From contig JAEZCO010000043.1 of assembly GCA_023433505.1 (NCBI GenBank), positions 58,353 to 122,352 of the forward strand: DNA of 64,000 nt, read 5' to 3'. Shown here piece by piece: positions 53,064 to 61,303 of this stretch. Below the pieces are notes generated by a model. It saw only the letters and a program-made list of their open reading frames with translations, did no database searches and was not told the origin of the DNA. Position 1 is the first letter of the stretch. Every line of letters begins with the position of its first letter. The DNA comes from Bacillota bacterium. Its GTDB lineage: Bacteria; Bacillota; Clostridia; Acetivibrionales; DTU013. Both the position numbers and the translations under genes were made by a program.

Positions 53064-53519
53064 TCAGGCAAATTTACCTTTAATTTTTATCATGGAGTTC
53101 AACCACTCTGTGAACCATAAAAGGACAGTGAAGCAGCCGATGTTGAGAATTGAAGCCTTAAGGATACTCCAATTCAGGTGCTGGAAAAGTCCCAGCTTTA
53201 TGGTGATCAACTCTACTAAAGCATAGAACAATGCAATTGCCAGGATGAAGAATAATCTTGGCAGTCTGGCAGCAGGGCGGATATATCCGAACAATATACC
53301 TCCCGGAATATAGCTGAGCCAATAAGGCAGCGGAAGCCCGTAAATCTTCAGCCCTTTGAAGTTAAATTGAAATGCGCCCAGATGTACTAGAGAGCCATCG
53401 ACAAACAGGATGATTACCATACTGATCAGACCTATGGCAAATAAATTTATCCATTTTTTAAATGGCACAATCAGTGCTGCCGTAAGACAGGAAATTGAAA
53501 AAAAGATCCACCAACCCAT
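53064..53519 (-). CDS. Small integral membrane protein (CBO0543-like)
   Basis: A 151-residue protein with five predicted membrane segments and no catalytic motif I know. The central GLPLPYWLSYIPGGILFGY and FTEWLNSMIKI ending recall a family of Bacillota spore-former membrane proteins (CBO0543-like), but I am not sure. It converges on the NimA-like gene with only 5 bp between stops. AGGGGTGG precedes the ATG. Function unknown. Confidence 0.7.
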   Translation of the reverse strand: MGWWIFFSISCLTAALIVPFKKWINLFAIGLISMVIILFVDGSLVHLGAFQFNFKGLKIYGLPLPYWLSYIPGGILFGYIRPAARLPRLFFILAIALFYALVELITIKLGLFQHLNWSILKASILNIGCFTVLLWFTEWLNSMIKIKGKFA

Positions 53520-53601
53520 AATCCACCCCTAAGCCTTGATTTTTGTCATGATCATAGGTTGTCCTTATGGAATTTATTTGATTCTTAACTTTACATGCAT
53601 A

Positions 53602-53940
53602 TTACTCCGGAAGATAATCCTCTCTTACCGGTGAGAATACTTCAATGGCTACCGAATCTTCGAGAATTTCCGCTTGATGGTCAACATTTCCAGGGATGGA
53701 CCAACTGTCGCCGGGAAGCATATCCTGCTTCTGGCCGTCGATTGTAAGAATGATATGTCCTGAAACCAGGTAACCGGTCTGTTCCTGGGGATGCTTGTGG
53801 CAGGGAAGCAGCCTGTCTTTTTGGAGTTTGAATTCAGTGAGCAGGGTATTTTCGCCATAAACAAGGGTTTTGCGCTCAATTCCGTCCAAAGCCTTAATAT
53901 AACCGGTATTGGAAGCTTTACCTGTCATGAATTTATTCAT
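53602..53940 (-). CDS. Cupin domain protein
   Basis: A 112-residue single-domain cupin. The two motifs are seen as LLPCHKHPQEQTGYLVSGHI, with three His/Glu metal ligands, and WSIPGNVDHQAEIL with the fourth. GGAGG precedes the ATG. It is monocistronic, 82 bp downstream of the membrane protein. Small cupins of this sort act as sugar-binding, isomerising or metal-binding proteins; nothing here decides which. Confidence 0.85.
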   Translation of the reverse strand: MNKFMTGKASNTGYIKALDGIERKTLVYGENTLLTEFKLQKDRLLPCHKHPQEQTGYLVSGHIILTIDGQKQDMLPGDSWSIPGNVDHQAEILEDSVAIEVFSPVREDYLPE

Positions 53941-54032
53941 TGAGTACCTCCGTTATTTTACATTGATTCTACCATATCTGAAAGCAATCGCAAAGTAAAA
54001 ATATCCGTATAAGCAAGAGGTTAATAAATGCA

Positions 54033-54054
54033 TTGACATACAAACGTATGTTTG
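54033..54054 (+). promoter_or_regulatory. LexA-like SOS box at a TTGACA promoter element
   Basis: TTGACA (54033-54038) is followed by CAAACGTATGTTTG (54041-54054), a perfect palindrome one base per arm away from the Bacillus LexA consensus CGAAC-N4-GTTCG. It lies 162 bp before the DUF2461 gene. No good -10 is visible, which makes the promoter part uncertain. Confidence 0.45.
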
Positions 54055-54216
54055 ATACTCTGGTTTTGGGAAATGGCAGGGATATTTCAAAGGCACAAGG
54101 AAAAGGCTAAAGATAGCCTGAGAATATCCAGGAGCAGCCAGAAGTATCGATATTATTTAGGTTGCGTGAGAATGGCAGAATAAAATATAGTACGGATAAA
54201 ATAGGAGGTTGCCGGC

Positions 54217-54891
54217 ATGAGCTTTAGCGGATTTACAAAAGAAGCTCCGAAATTTCTTTTTGAAAATAAGCTTAATAATAGCAAGGAGTGGTATGACAGT
54301 CATAAAGGGGTATACAGGGAATTCGTCTACGACCCGTTTGTGGAGCTGATCAAGGAATTGGCGCCTGTAATAACGGAAATCGACGATAGGATCATTACCG
54401 TCCCTTCAAAGTTGATTTCCAGAGTGCGCAGGGATACCCGTTTTACAAAGGATAAGAGCCTTTACAGGGACAACGTCTGGCTGGTTTTTCTCCGGGATAA
54501 GTCGCAGATGACCACCTCTCCCTGCTTTTGGTTTGAAATAAGCCAAAAGGGCTCCAGCTACGGTACCGGTTATTATGGCGCAGAGACAGGAGCGATGGCC
54601 AGAATGCGGGAGATGATCGTGGAAGGACACCCTGCTTTTTTGAAGGCTTTGCAATGCTATGAAGCCCAGAAGGAGTTTGTAATCGGCGGCGAAATGTACA
54701 AAAGAAGCAAGTTCCCCGAACAGCCGGAAAACCTGAAATTATGGCTGGACCGGAAAAATATCTATTTTGAAAGCGTGCAGAACGACTTTAAACTCGCATT
54801 TTCCAAAAAGCTGCCGGATACTTTGAAAAAGGCCTATATTCAGCTAAAGCCCATATATGATTTTATGTGTCTGGTAGAGGCCAGCATTTGA
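54217..54891 (+). CDS. DUF2461 family protein
   Basis: A 224-residue protein of the DUF2461/TIGR02453 family: FSGFTKEAPKFLFENKLNNS at the start, the SRVRRDTRFTKDKSLYRDN core at about 68-86 and FEISQKGSSYGTGYYG. The family is widespread and its function is unknown. AGGAGGTTG precedes the ATG. A LexA-like site lies upstream. A change from the usual ending is not seen. Confidence 0.9.
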   Translation: MSFSGFTKEAPKFLFENKLNNSKEWYDSHKGVYREFVYDPFVELIKELAPVITEIDDRIITVPSKLISRVRRDTRFTKDKSLYRDNVWLVFLRDKSQMTTSPCFWFEISQKGSSYGTGYYGAETGAMARMREMIVEGHPAFLKALQCYEAQKEFVIGGEMYKRSKFPEQPENLKLWLDRKNIYFESVQNDFKLAFSKKLPDTLKKAYIQLKPIYDFMCLVEASI

Positions 54892-54958
54892 TGATGAGAT
54901 TTATACCGACATCGGACTTGGTTAAGGTTGATCCGGGAGCATGAACAATCCGGGTATA

Positions 54959-55189
54959 TTAATACATACCCGGACTGTAACAGCTTGGAAAAGGCAGGAT
55001 GTCTTGAATTTCTTCAAAAAAGTAGTGCTTGGTTGCAAACTGCGTATGATATAGATACTCCAGTAAATATATTTGATTGTTGGCCACGCCGCATAATATG
55101 CCTGATACGCCCTGCCCATTGGCCAGGGACACCCCTACGGGTTTATTCATCAAATACGGTAATTTCATCTGCCATGGCATGAGAACCAC
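54959..55189 (-). CDS. Small hypothetical protein, 76 residues
   Basis: A minus-strand ORF with GTG start directly after GGAGAGGAA. The product begins VLMPWQMKLPYLMNKPVGVS and continues LANGQGVSGILCGVANNQIY, then an aromatic-rich part ending ILPFPSC. The beta-rich composition and codon use are those of a real protein, and the Sm-like pattern PVGVSL-GQGVSGILC is notable; I believe similar small proteins occur in other Bacillota. An ATG three codons in (55180) is an alternative start. Function unknown. Confidence 0.6.
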   Translation of the reverse strand: MVLMPWQMKLPYLMNKPVGVSLANGQGVSGILCGVANNQIYLLEYLYHTQFATKHYFFEEIQDILPFPSCYSPGMY

Positions 55190-55292
55190 TTCCTCTCCAA
55201 TTACAGTATATTCATCCTGTAAAAAAACGTAACCGGAGAGCTGAAAAACTCATGGCAACCTCACGTCCAAACAAAATAATCCTCTGTAACTG

Positions 55293-56222
55293 TCACTCCC
55301 GCAGCAGTCTCATAGTCAGGCACCGCAGGCTGCCGCCGCCTGCCAGCAAAGCCTCGGGATGAAACTGGGTAAAGCGGACGCCCATTGATTCCAGAGCTTT
55401 TTGGGTCGCGGGCTTCATCGAGAAATCATAGTTGACGACATGGTTGGGCGTCAGCGTGACAAAGGAGGTCCCCCACTTTTGCTGCTCTTCATCCGATACA
55501 GGAATCAATTCCATCTTTCTTGCCTTCATCCAGGAAGCAAAATCGATTTCCTGCCTGCCGTCCTTCCGGATGTGCCAGCATTTGAGAAAGGCTGGTGGGA
55601 AAAACAAGCCCAATTGGTCCGATATCCTGTTGAATATCATGTCCGGATGCATGAACCGCCTGGCCTGAGGTATTTCCGCATAGACAATATCGTCAAAGTG
55701 CTGCAGTGCAAAGGAGAAAAAGCGTTCTATAGATTCCTTGCTATGGCGTTCGGTGTCCGCTACAAAGATGGTATTGGGGGATAAGGTGATAAAGCCTTCA
55801 AACTGGTCTCCCGGCTCACAGGCATGCAGGATGGGAATACCGAGAGCTGTCAGGGCTTCCCTGACAACAATTTCCTCATATTGACGTCCGCCGGGGCACA
55901 TGGTTGACAGGATTACCCCTCTCTGCGTCACCACTGCAATATCGTTCAAATACGCCAGATTGGGAAGGTAAGTCATCAGCTCCCGGTTGCCGATGATCAG
56001 GTCCGACAGTTGAAAAACTTCCACTCCGTTATCTGACAGGAGCTTGCCATAGGCAGTATGCTCCCGGATATAGTTATCATAGTCCGGAACCTTGTCGAAC
56101 AGATAAAACTTAAGATTGGTCTCCTTTACCCGTCCGATGGACTCTTTGGGACAGTGCAGCATCACTTTCCTTAAGGTGCCCAGATTTTCCGCTCCATACC
56201 GTTCCAGCTTTCTTGTTTTCAT
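55293..56222 (-). CDS. Amidinotransferase / arginine deiminase-family enzyme
   Basis: A 309-residue enzyme of the arginine-modifying penta-beta/alpha propeller superfamily. MLHCPKE near the N-terminus, TLSPNTIFVADTERHS in the middle, TLTPNHVVNYDFSMKPATQ and the C-terminal GGGSLRCLTMRLLRE fit the family; the nucleophile would be the Cys nine residues from the end. Family members hydrolyse arginine or methylarginines, or transfer amidino groups. ATG at 56222 has AAGGA 8 nt upstream; the ATG three codons earlier has no spacing. It is monocistronic. Confidence 0.85.
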   Translation of the reverse strand: MKTRKLERYGAENLGTLRKVMLHCPKESIGRVKETNLKFYLFDKVPDYDNYIREHTAYGKLLSDNGVEVFQLSDLIIGNRELMTYLPNLAYLNDIAVVTQRGVILSTMCPGGRQYEEIVVREALTALGIPILHACEPGDQFEGFITLSPNTIFVADTERHSKESIERFFSFALQHFDDIVYAEIPQARRFMHPDMIFNRISDQLGLFFPPAFLKCWHIRKDGRQEIDFASWMKARKMELIPVSDEEQQKWGTSFVTLTPNHVVNYDFSMKPATQKALESMGVRFTQFHPEALLAGGGSLRCLTMRLLRE

Positions 56223-56375
56223 AAATTCCATCCTTATTATCCGTTTTTTTTATTATTTCCATCTCTGCCGATTTTTAATTTATGAGGCAATAACAAAGTT
56301 GCCGGAAGAAGTTTCTTTTATTTATTGTGTACTTTGTAACAAAAAATCAGTCGGATTATTGATAAAAATTTGCTT

Positions 56376-56403
56376 TTGCAAGAGAAAACAAAAGTGGTAT
56401 AAT
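56376..56403 (+). promoter_or_regulatory. Promoter of the LTA-synthase-like gene
   Basis: TTGCAA (56376-56381) and TATAAT (56398-56403) are 16 bp apart, 75 bp before the ATG. Confidence 0.6.
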
Positions 56404-56477
56404 ATGAGGAAAAATGCTAATTATTGTTTGTTGAACATCAATAAGCTGTAGTAAAAGGATTGGGGTCGTAAGAAGAA

Positions 56478-58352
56478 ATGGAACTATCAAAAGGTACGTC
56501 ATCGGAAGTTATACCGCAGAGTGCACCGTTAAGCTGGCCTTTACAGAGAAATACCATACATATCACGAATATTCTCTGGCTTGTCACATTAGCAGCCTTA
56601 TTTACAAAGTCCATCCTGTTTCTGGGGCTTACACTGGACCAGTTTCATACAGAGATTCTTTACAAGGACGCCTGGAGGATTGCCTATCGGCAGTTTGGAT
56701 TTTACTTCGGCTTTGCAGCCCTTCCGCTTACCTTCACTTTCCTGTTGAAAAGAAAGCTGCAGCTGTGGTTTCCCATCCTCCTCAACCTTTTAATTTCAAT
56801 CCTATTCTGTGCGGATCTATGGTATTACCGTGGATTCAACACCATGCCCACGCTGCTTTTGCTGAAAGAGACGCCCAACCTGAATAATTTATCAGGCAGT
56901 ATTTTAGGCATGATGCGCGGAATAGACCTTGTCTTTATCTCTGATTTTTTATTGTTGTTACCTATAGCGCTGTTCGCCAAAAGGGTATATGGCAGCGCTC
57001 AAAGACGGATAAAGCCTTTTGTTGTTACCCTGGTTGTTACCCTTGGGTTCCTTTTATATTCCCCGGTATCGCTGTACGTTTCCGGTGAAAATGTGAAGGA
57101 TTCGCTGGTCTATATGTTTGATTCCACAGTAACCAGCCATAATCTTTCGCCTTTAGGCTATCAGCTTTATAGTGTCTATACCTTTTTCAACGAAGGGAAA
57201 ACCGTTAAGCTGTCCACCCAGGAAAAGAGCCAGATTGCACAGTGGTATTCAGAGAAAAAGGAAAGCCTGCCCGACAATAAATACAAAGGCATGTTTGCCG
57301 GGAAGAACCTTCTGATCATACAGGTCGAGTCTCTTGAGAAATTTGTCATTGGCCAGAGCGTAGAAGGGCAGGAGCTTACGCCGAATATAAACAGGCTGAT
57401 GGAAAACAGCCTATATTTTTCAAATGTACACGAGCAGGTGCACGAAGGGAATACCATTGATGCGGAGTTTATCACAAATACGTCGGTCTACCCGCTCAAA
57501 CAGGGCAGTACTTCGTTTTTATATCCCTATAACAACTATAAAAATTCACTGCCGAATATAATGAAGAGGAAGGGCTATTATACCTCAGACATCCAGCCCG
57601 ACGAGGGCTCCTTCTGGAACTGGATGGTGCTCATGAAATCCCTGGGCTTTGACAAATGCATGGATAATACGTCCTTCCGGACGGAAGAGACCTTCGGCAT
57701 GGGGATGAGCGATGAAAACTTCCTGACACAGCTTGAGCCTTTAATCGTTAAACAAAAGCAGCCCTTTTATACGTTTATGATTACCATGTCCAACCATACG
57801 CCTTACAACCTTCCGGAAGAGCGCAGGGAATTAAAACTGCCTGAAGAACTTGATGATACCAATCTTGGCGGGTATTTTCAGAGCGTGCGCTATACCGACA
57901 CCCATCTGGGCATTTTTCTGGACAGCCTGAAAAGGGACGGAATCCTTGACAATACGGTGGTGGTACTTTATGGTGACCATGAAGGGATACACAAATATTT
58001 CCCCGACAAGCTGGAGGATATCAATTTGGAGGGAGACTGGTGGAAGGACAACCATAAGGAAACGCCGCTGATCATCTATCAGCCGGGCCTTAAAGGGGAG
58101 GAAATCAAAATTGCGGGCGGTGAAATCGACATACTCCCCACCGTGTGTTACCTGATGGGCATTAGCGATAAGGAGTACGTAAACACGGCCATGGGACGGA
58201 ACCTGTTAAATACCGGCAAAGACTTTGCAGTATTGCAGAGCGAGGAGTATATCGGCGACGGCAGCGATCCCAAACAGGTTCAACACGCTGTAACGGGCCT
58301 GGATATAGCCGACATGATCATCCGCAGCAACTATTTCAACATAAAACATTAA
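56478..58352 (+). CDS. LTA synthase-family membrane sulfatase-fold phosphotransferase
   Basis: A 624-residue protein: five membrane segments in the first 210 residues, then an outside sulfatase-fold domain. Key motifs are IQVESLEKFV (metal-binding Glu), GNTIDAEF with catalytic T326, MTMSNHTPY and VVLYGDHEG. The canonical GNTSDAEF has Ile at the fourth place here. Members transfer glycerolphosphate from phosphatidylglycerol to lipoteichoic acid or related polymers at the outer face of the membrane. It stands alone with its own promoter. A REP-like element follows the stop. Confidence 0.9.
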   Translation: MELSKGTSSEVIPQSAPLSWPLQRNTIHITNILWLVTLAALFTKSILFLGLTLDQFHTEILYKDAWRIAYRQFGFYFGFAALPLTFTFLLKRKLQLWFPILLNLLISILFCADLWYYRGFNTMPTLLLLKETPNLNNLSGSILGMMRGIDLVFISDFLLLLPIALFAKRVYGSAQRRIKPFVVTLVVTLGFLLYSPVSLYVSGENVKDSLVYMFDSTVTSHNLSPLGYQLYSVYTFFNEGKTVKLSTQEKSQIAQWYSEKKESLPDNKYKGMFAGKNLLIIQVESLEKFVIGQSVEGQELTPNINRLMENSLYFSNVHEQVHEGNTIDAEFITNTSVYPLKQGSTSFLYPYNNYKNSLPNIMKRKGYYTSDIQPDEGSFWNWMVLMKSLGFDKCMDNTSFRTEETFGMGMSDENFLTQLEPLIVKQKQPFYTFMITMSNHTPYNLPEERRELKLPEELDDTNLGGYFQSVRYTDTHLGIFLDSLKRDGILDNTVVVLYGDHEGIHKYFPDKLEDINLEGDWWKDNHKETPLIIYQPGLKGEEIKIAGGEIDILPTVCYLMGISDKEYVNTAMGRNLLNTGKDFAVLQSEEYIGDGSDPKQVQHAVTGLDIADMIIRSNYFNIKH

Positions 58353-58391
58353 TGTCATATAAACGCTAAGTGGGCATGGGTATAAATCTAG

Positions 58392-58500
58392 TGTAGGGGC
58401 GACCATTGATCTCCTCCCCGGAAGGACTTTGGAGGGAGATCAATAATCGCCGCTACATCTTTTCATTTTTAGGTATGCCGCTATGCGGCATGTGCATTCT
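58392..58500 (+). repeat. REP-like palindromic element, copy 2
   Basis: TGTAGGGGCG and CGCCGCTACA bound an imperfect stem with GATCTCC / GGAGATC inside (58392-58457), followed by the tail TTTCATTTTTAGGTATGCC and a 7-bp hairpin ATGCCGC / GCGGCAT. The layout equals copy 1 at 38110. Confidence 0.75.
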
Positions 58501-58543
58501 AGATATGGCGAGGATCCTTACGGATAAGGCTTCCCGCAGCGGT

Positions 58544-59803
58544 TCAGAGCGTCTCGAAGCATTCCTCGAATACTTTGCTTAACCCGTATTTAGAAGGGAT
58601 TTCAGCTTTGCGGCCAATCCATTTGCCGCAGGTGAAATCGGGGAAGGGTACCGGCATGCTGCCCATGGCAATGGATTCCTCCGAAAGACAGGTGACAGCC
58701 ATCCAGGCTGCCGTGTCATAGACATCAATAGGGGAGGCCGTATTGTTTTTAACGCTTTCAAAAAAGCTCCGGAGCACAAGATAGTCCATACCGCCGTGGT
58801 CGCCTTTGACACCGGCCTTTCTGTATTCCTTCCACAAAGGGTGCTCGTATTTTTCCATGTACTTCTCCAGCGGCTCCCAGGACTCGTCGAGATCCTCCCA
58901 GTTTTCCGCCGGAGATACGCCGTCGATATGAATGGATTTTTTATCTTCCATCCAGATGGCCTTTGTTCCCTGGACCCTGCCTCCTCTGGAATAAACCCTA
59001 GGCAGGGAAGTATCATGGATAAGCAGGACTGTTTCGCCGTGGGCGCACTTGATCATGGTCGTTACAATATCGCCCTGTGTAAAATCAATTTCCGCATGGG
59101 GATGATCGGTGCCCTTGTGATCGGCAATCCATTGATGAAGGCCCTTTGCCTTGGACGACATGGAAGTCAGAGCCGTGAACCGGTTGCCTCTGTTTATATC
59201 AAGGTATTTTGCAATGGGTCCTACCTCGTGGGTCGGATAAATTTCACCGTTTCTGTGGCGGTAATTCTCGAAGCGGTAATGACGGTTTTCCAGACCCATA
59301 GCGATTTCGCTGCGCAAATCATGCTGATATCCGCCCTGGCAATGGACAAGCTCGCCGAAGACGCCTTGCTTAACCATATTTAGAACTGTCATTTCCTCTC
59401 TGCCATAGCAGCAATTCTCCAGCATCATGCAATTGACGCCTGTTTCCTCGCTTACCCGCACCAAATCCCAGCATTCTTGCAGCGAATAGGCTCCGCCCAC
59501 TTCAATTCCAACCGGTTTGCCGGCCCTCATGGAAGCTATGGCAATCTCGATGTGGGCTGACCAGGAAGAAGGAGTAATAACACAATCAATATCACTTCTT
59601 TTTAATACTTCTTTATAATCACTGCAGGTGTCAGGCTTATATCCGCAGCTTTCGAGTACCGTATTTGCAGCGGCTTCCATTCTATCCCCGTATAAATCGG
59701 AAACAACGGTGATCTTTACATCTTCTATAGCGTAGATACATTTCATGAGTCCCAGGCCACGGCCGCTAACACCGATGACCGCTACATTAACCCTTTTATC
59801 CAT
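58544..59803 (-). CDS. Gfo/Idh/MocA family oxidoreductase
   Basis: A 419-residue NAD(P)-dependent dehydrogenase: N-terminal Rossmann fold with VAVIGVSGRGLGLM, the CVITPSSWSAHIEIAIASM region, the KPVGIEVGGAYS motif in the place of the usual EKP, and a long C-terminal beta domain. These enzymes oxidise or reduce sugars, inositols and their derivatives. ATG at 59803 follows GGAGGAG. It is divergent from an AraC regulator at 60210, which probably controls it. Confidence 0.9.
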   Translation of the reverse strand: MDKRVNVAVIGVSGRGLGLMKCIYAIEDVKITVVSDLYGDRMEAAANTVLESCGYKPDTCSDYKEVLKRSDIDCVITPSSWSAHIEIAIASMRAGKPVGIEVGGAYSLQECWDLVRVSEETGVNCMMLENCCYGREEMTVLNMVKQGVFGELVHCQGGYQHDLRSEIAMGLENRHYRFENYRHRNGEIYPTHEVGPIAKYLDINRGNRFTALTSMSSKAKGLHQWIADHKGTDHPHAEIDFTQGDIVTTMIKCAHGETVLLIHDTSLPRVYSRGGRVQGTKAIWMEDKKSIHIDGVSPAENWEDLDESWEPLEKYMEKYEHPLWKEYRKAGVKGDHGGMDYLVLRSFFESVKNNTASPIDVYDTAAWMAVTCLSEESIAMGSMPVPFPDFTCGKWIGRKAEIPSKYGLSKVFEECFETL

Positions 59804-60209
59804 ATTCTCCTCCATTTACATTCCATCGTTAAGTGTGTTGCACATACCTTTAATTATATGAATATTATCGGTCATGTACATGAACAATATGGCTGCCGAC
59901 CTGGAATATATTGCTGTTATTTTTCGACTGAAGAAGTTCAACCAAATCATCGGGGACATCGGTCATTCTGAGCGGATAGAGAAAAATCCATACAGATAGG
60001 ATCTTTCGCTGGGGCTCGGTGACATTGAAATGTTTAATTTACAGAGCACAGAGATACTTTACTGGAGCTCAGGATGACAGAAAAGATTAGTTCAACCTAT
60101 CCGGTGCACTTGATGCGCTTTATATTTAATGTTAGTATTATGAATAGGATAGGGTAATAACTGTAAAATATTGCTGTTGCCTTACTGCAGGGTAATAAAG
60201 GAAGGGGTG
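59804..60209. other. 406-bp divergent intergenic region with a palindromic repeat
   Basis: It should contain the control regions of the dehydrogenase and of the AraC gene. It also carries an imperfect palindrome bounded by GTCATTCTGAGC (59962-59973) and GCTCAGGATGAC (60067-60078), 11 of 12 matching, like short intergenic repeats known in many genomes. No gene is seen. Confidence 0.6.
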
Positions 60210-61091
60210 ATGATGATGTACAGCTATAGTGGTTCGGTACAGGAGGATGATGTATATTTCGGCCATAAGGAATTATCAATGCCTTATTGGATAAACTGCT
60301 GCGGGTATATCAAGCTTGATGACATTGACGTAGCCCTGAACAGGACAAGAATGGATTTCTATTTGATCTATCTTATCAACGGGGCCGGCCATTATATAAC
60401 GGATAACGGCACAATAACCGCAAAGGCCGGAAGCATAATCCTATACCGGCCGGAGGAGCATCAGAATTATTATTACAAAGCTGTTGAAAAAACAGAGCTT
60501 TACTGGATACACTTCACCGGCTATGAAGCGGAAAGCCTGTTGAATGAGCTGGATTTCCGCAGCGGTAATTTTTATCCGGCAGGAATACACGCTGAATTTA
60601 TAGAGCTTTTTGAAAATATCATCCATGAGCTGCAGATGAAAAAACCCCGTTTCCAGCAGCTTTGCATAAGCTATCTGCTGCAACTGCTGTCAGCCTTTTC
60701 CCGGGAAGCGGGAGGGGAAAGGGCGGCGGGCAAAAACGATCTGGAAAATGCCGTCAAAGCCATGAATGAAGAGTTTCAGCAAGAGCATTCCATTGACTAT
60801 TATGCCCGCAAGAGCCATTTAAGCCTTTTTCAATTTATAAGAAATTTTAAGAAGCTGACCGGATATACCCCGGTGCGCTATATAGAAAAAATAAGAATCG
60901 CCAAGGCAAAGGAGCTGCTGCGGGATTCCAGCCTTTCCATCGCGGAAATTTCGGGAATTGTAGGCTACAGTGACCCTTTCTATTTCAGCAAGGTTTTCAA
61001 GAAAGCTTCCGGAGAAACCCCTACGCAATTCAGAGACATTTCACCGGATCCCTCCGCCCCCTGCGATGTTTTTAAGTCTAAACCGTCCTGA
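60210..61091 (+). CDS. AraC family transcriptional regulator
   Basis: A 293-residue regulator with an N-terminal cupin-like sugar-sensing domain (about 30-130; FYLIYLINGAGHYITDNGTI and ILYRPEEHQNYYYK) and C-terminal AraC motifs (LSLFQFIRNFKKLTGYTP, then GYSDPFYFSKVFKKASGETP). It has no receiver domain. Three ATG codons in a row at 60210-60218 follow GGAAGGGG; the exact one is unsure. Divergence from the Gfo/Idh/MocA gene suggests it regulates that gene. Confidence 0.9.
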   Translation: MMMYSYSGSVQEDDVYFGHKELSMPYWINCCGYIKLDDIDVALNRTRMDFYLIYLINGAGHYITDNGTITAKAGSIILYRPEEHQNYYYKAVEKTELYWIHFTGYEAESLLNELDFRSGNFYPAGIHAEFIELFENIIHELQMKKPRFQQLCISYLLQLLSAFSREAGGERAAGKNDLENAVKAMNEEFQQEHSIDYYARKSHLSLFQFIRNFKKLTGYTPVRYIEKIRIAKAKELLRDSSLSIAEISGIVGYSDPFYFSKVFKKASGETPTQFRDISPDPSAPCDVFKSKPS

Positions 61092-61209
61092 CGCCTATGG
61101 TCAGAATGATACAGCAGCAGCGGAAATATCCCACGGAAGGCTTCTTCTCTTCGGGCAGCAGCTTGGTATTCAATAAACAGAGTCCTTTGCAGTAAAAGAA
61201 CAAAGTTTC

Positions 61210-61238
61210 TGGACAGCCTTTTGGGCAAATGTTATAAT
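61210..61238 (+). promoter_or_regulatory. Promoter of the TPR-GGDEF gene
   Basis: TGGACA (61210-61215) and TATAAT (61233-61238) are 17 bp apart, 65 bp before the ATG. Confidence 0.6.
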
Positions 61239-61303
61239 CAATTAAATACTGCAGCAAGGTATTTTATACGGGTGACTGCTCACTTCTTCAAGGGAGGGTT
61301 GCG

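Noticed and set aside
54049..54111. 20-codon ORF starting inside the LexA-like box
   Set aside because: No ribosome binding site and the start overlaps the putative operator.
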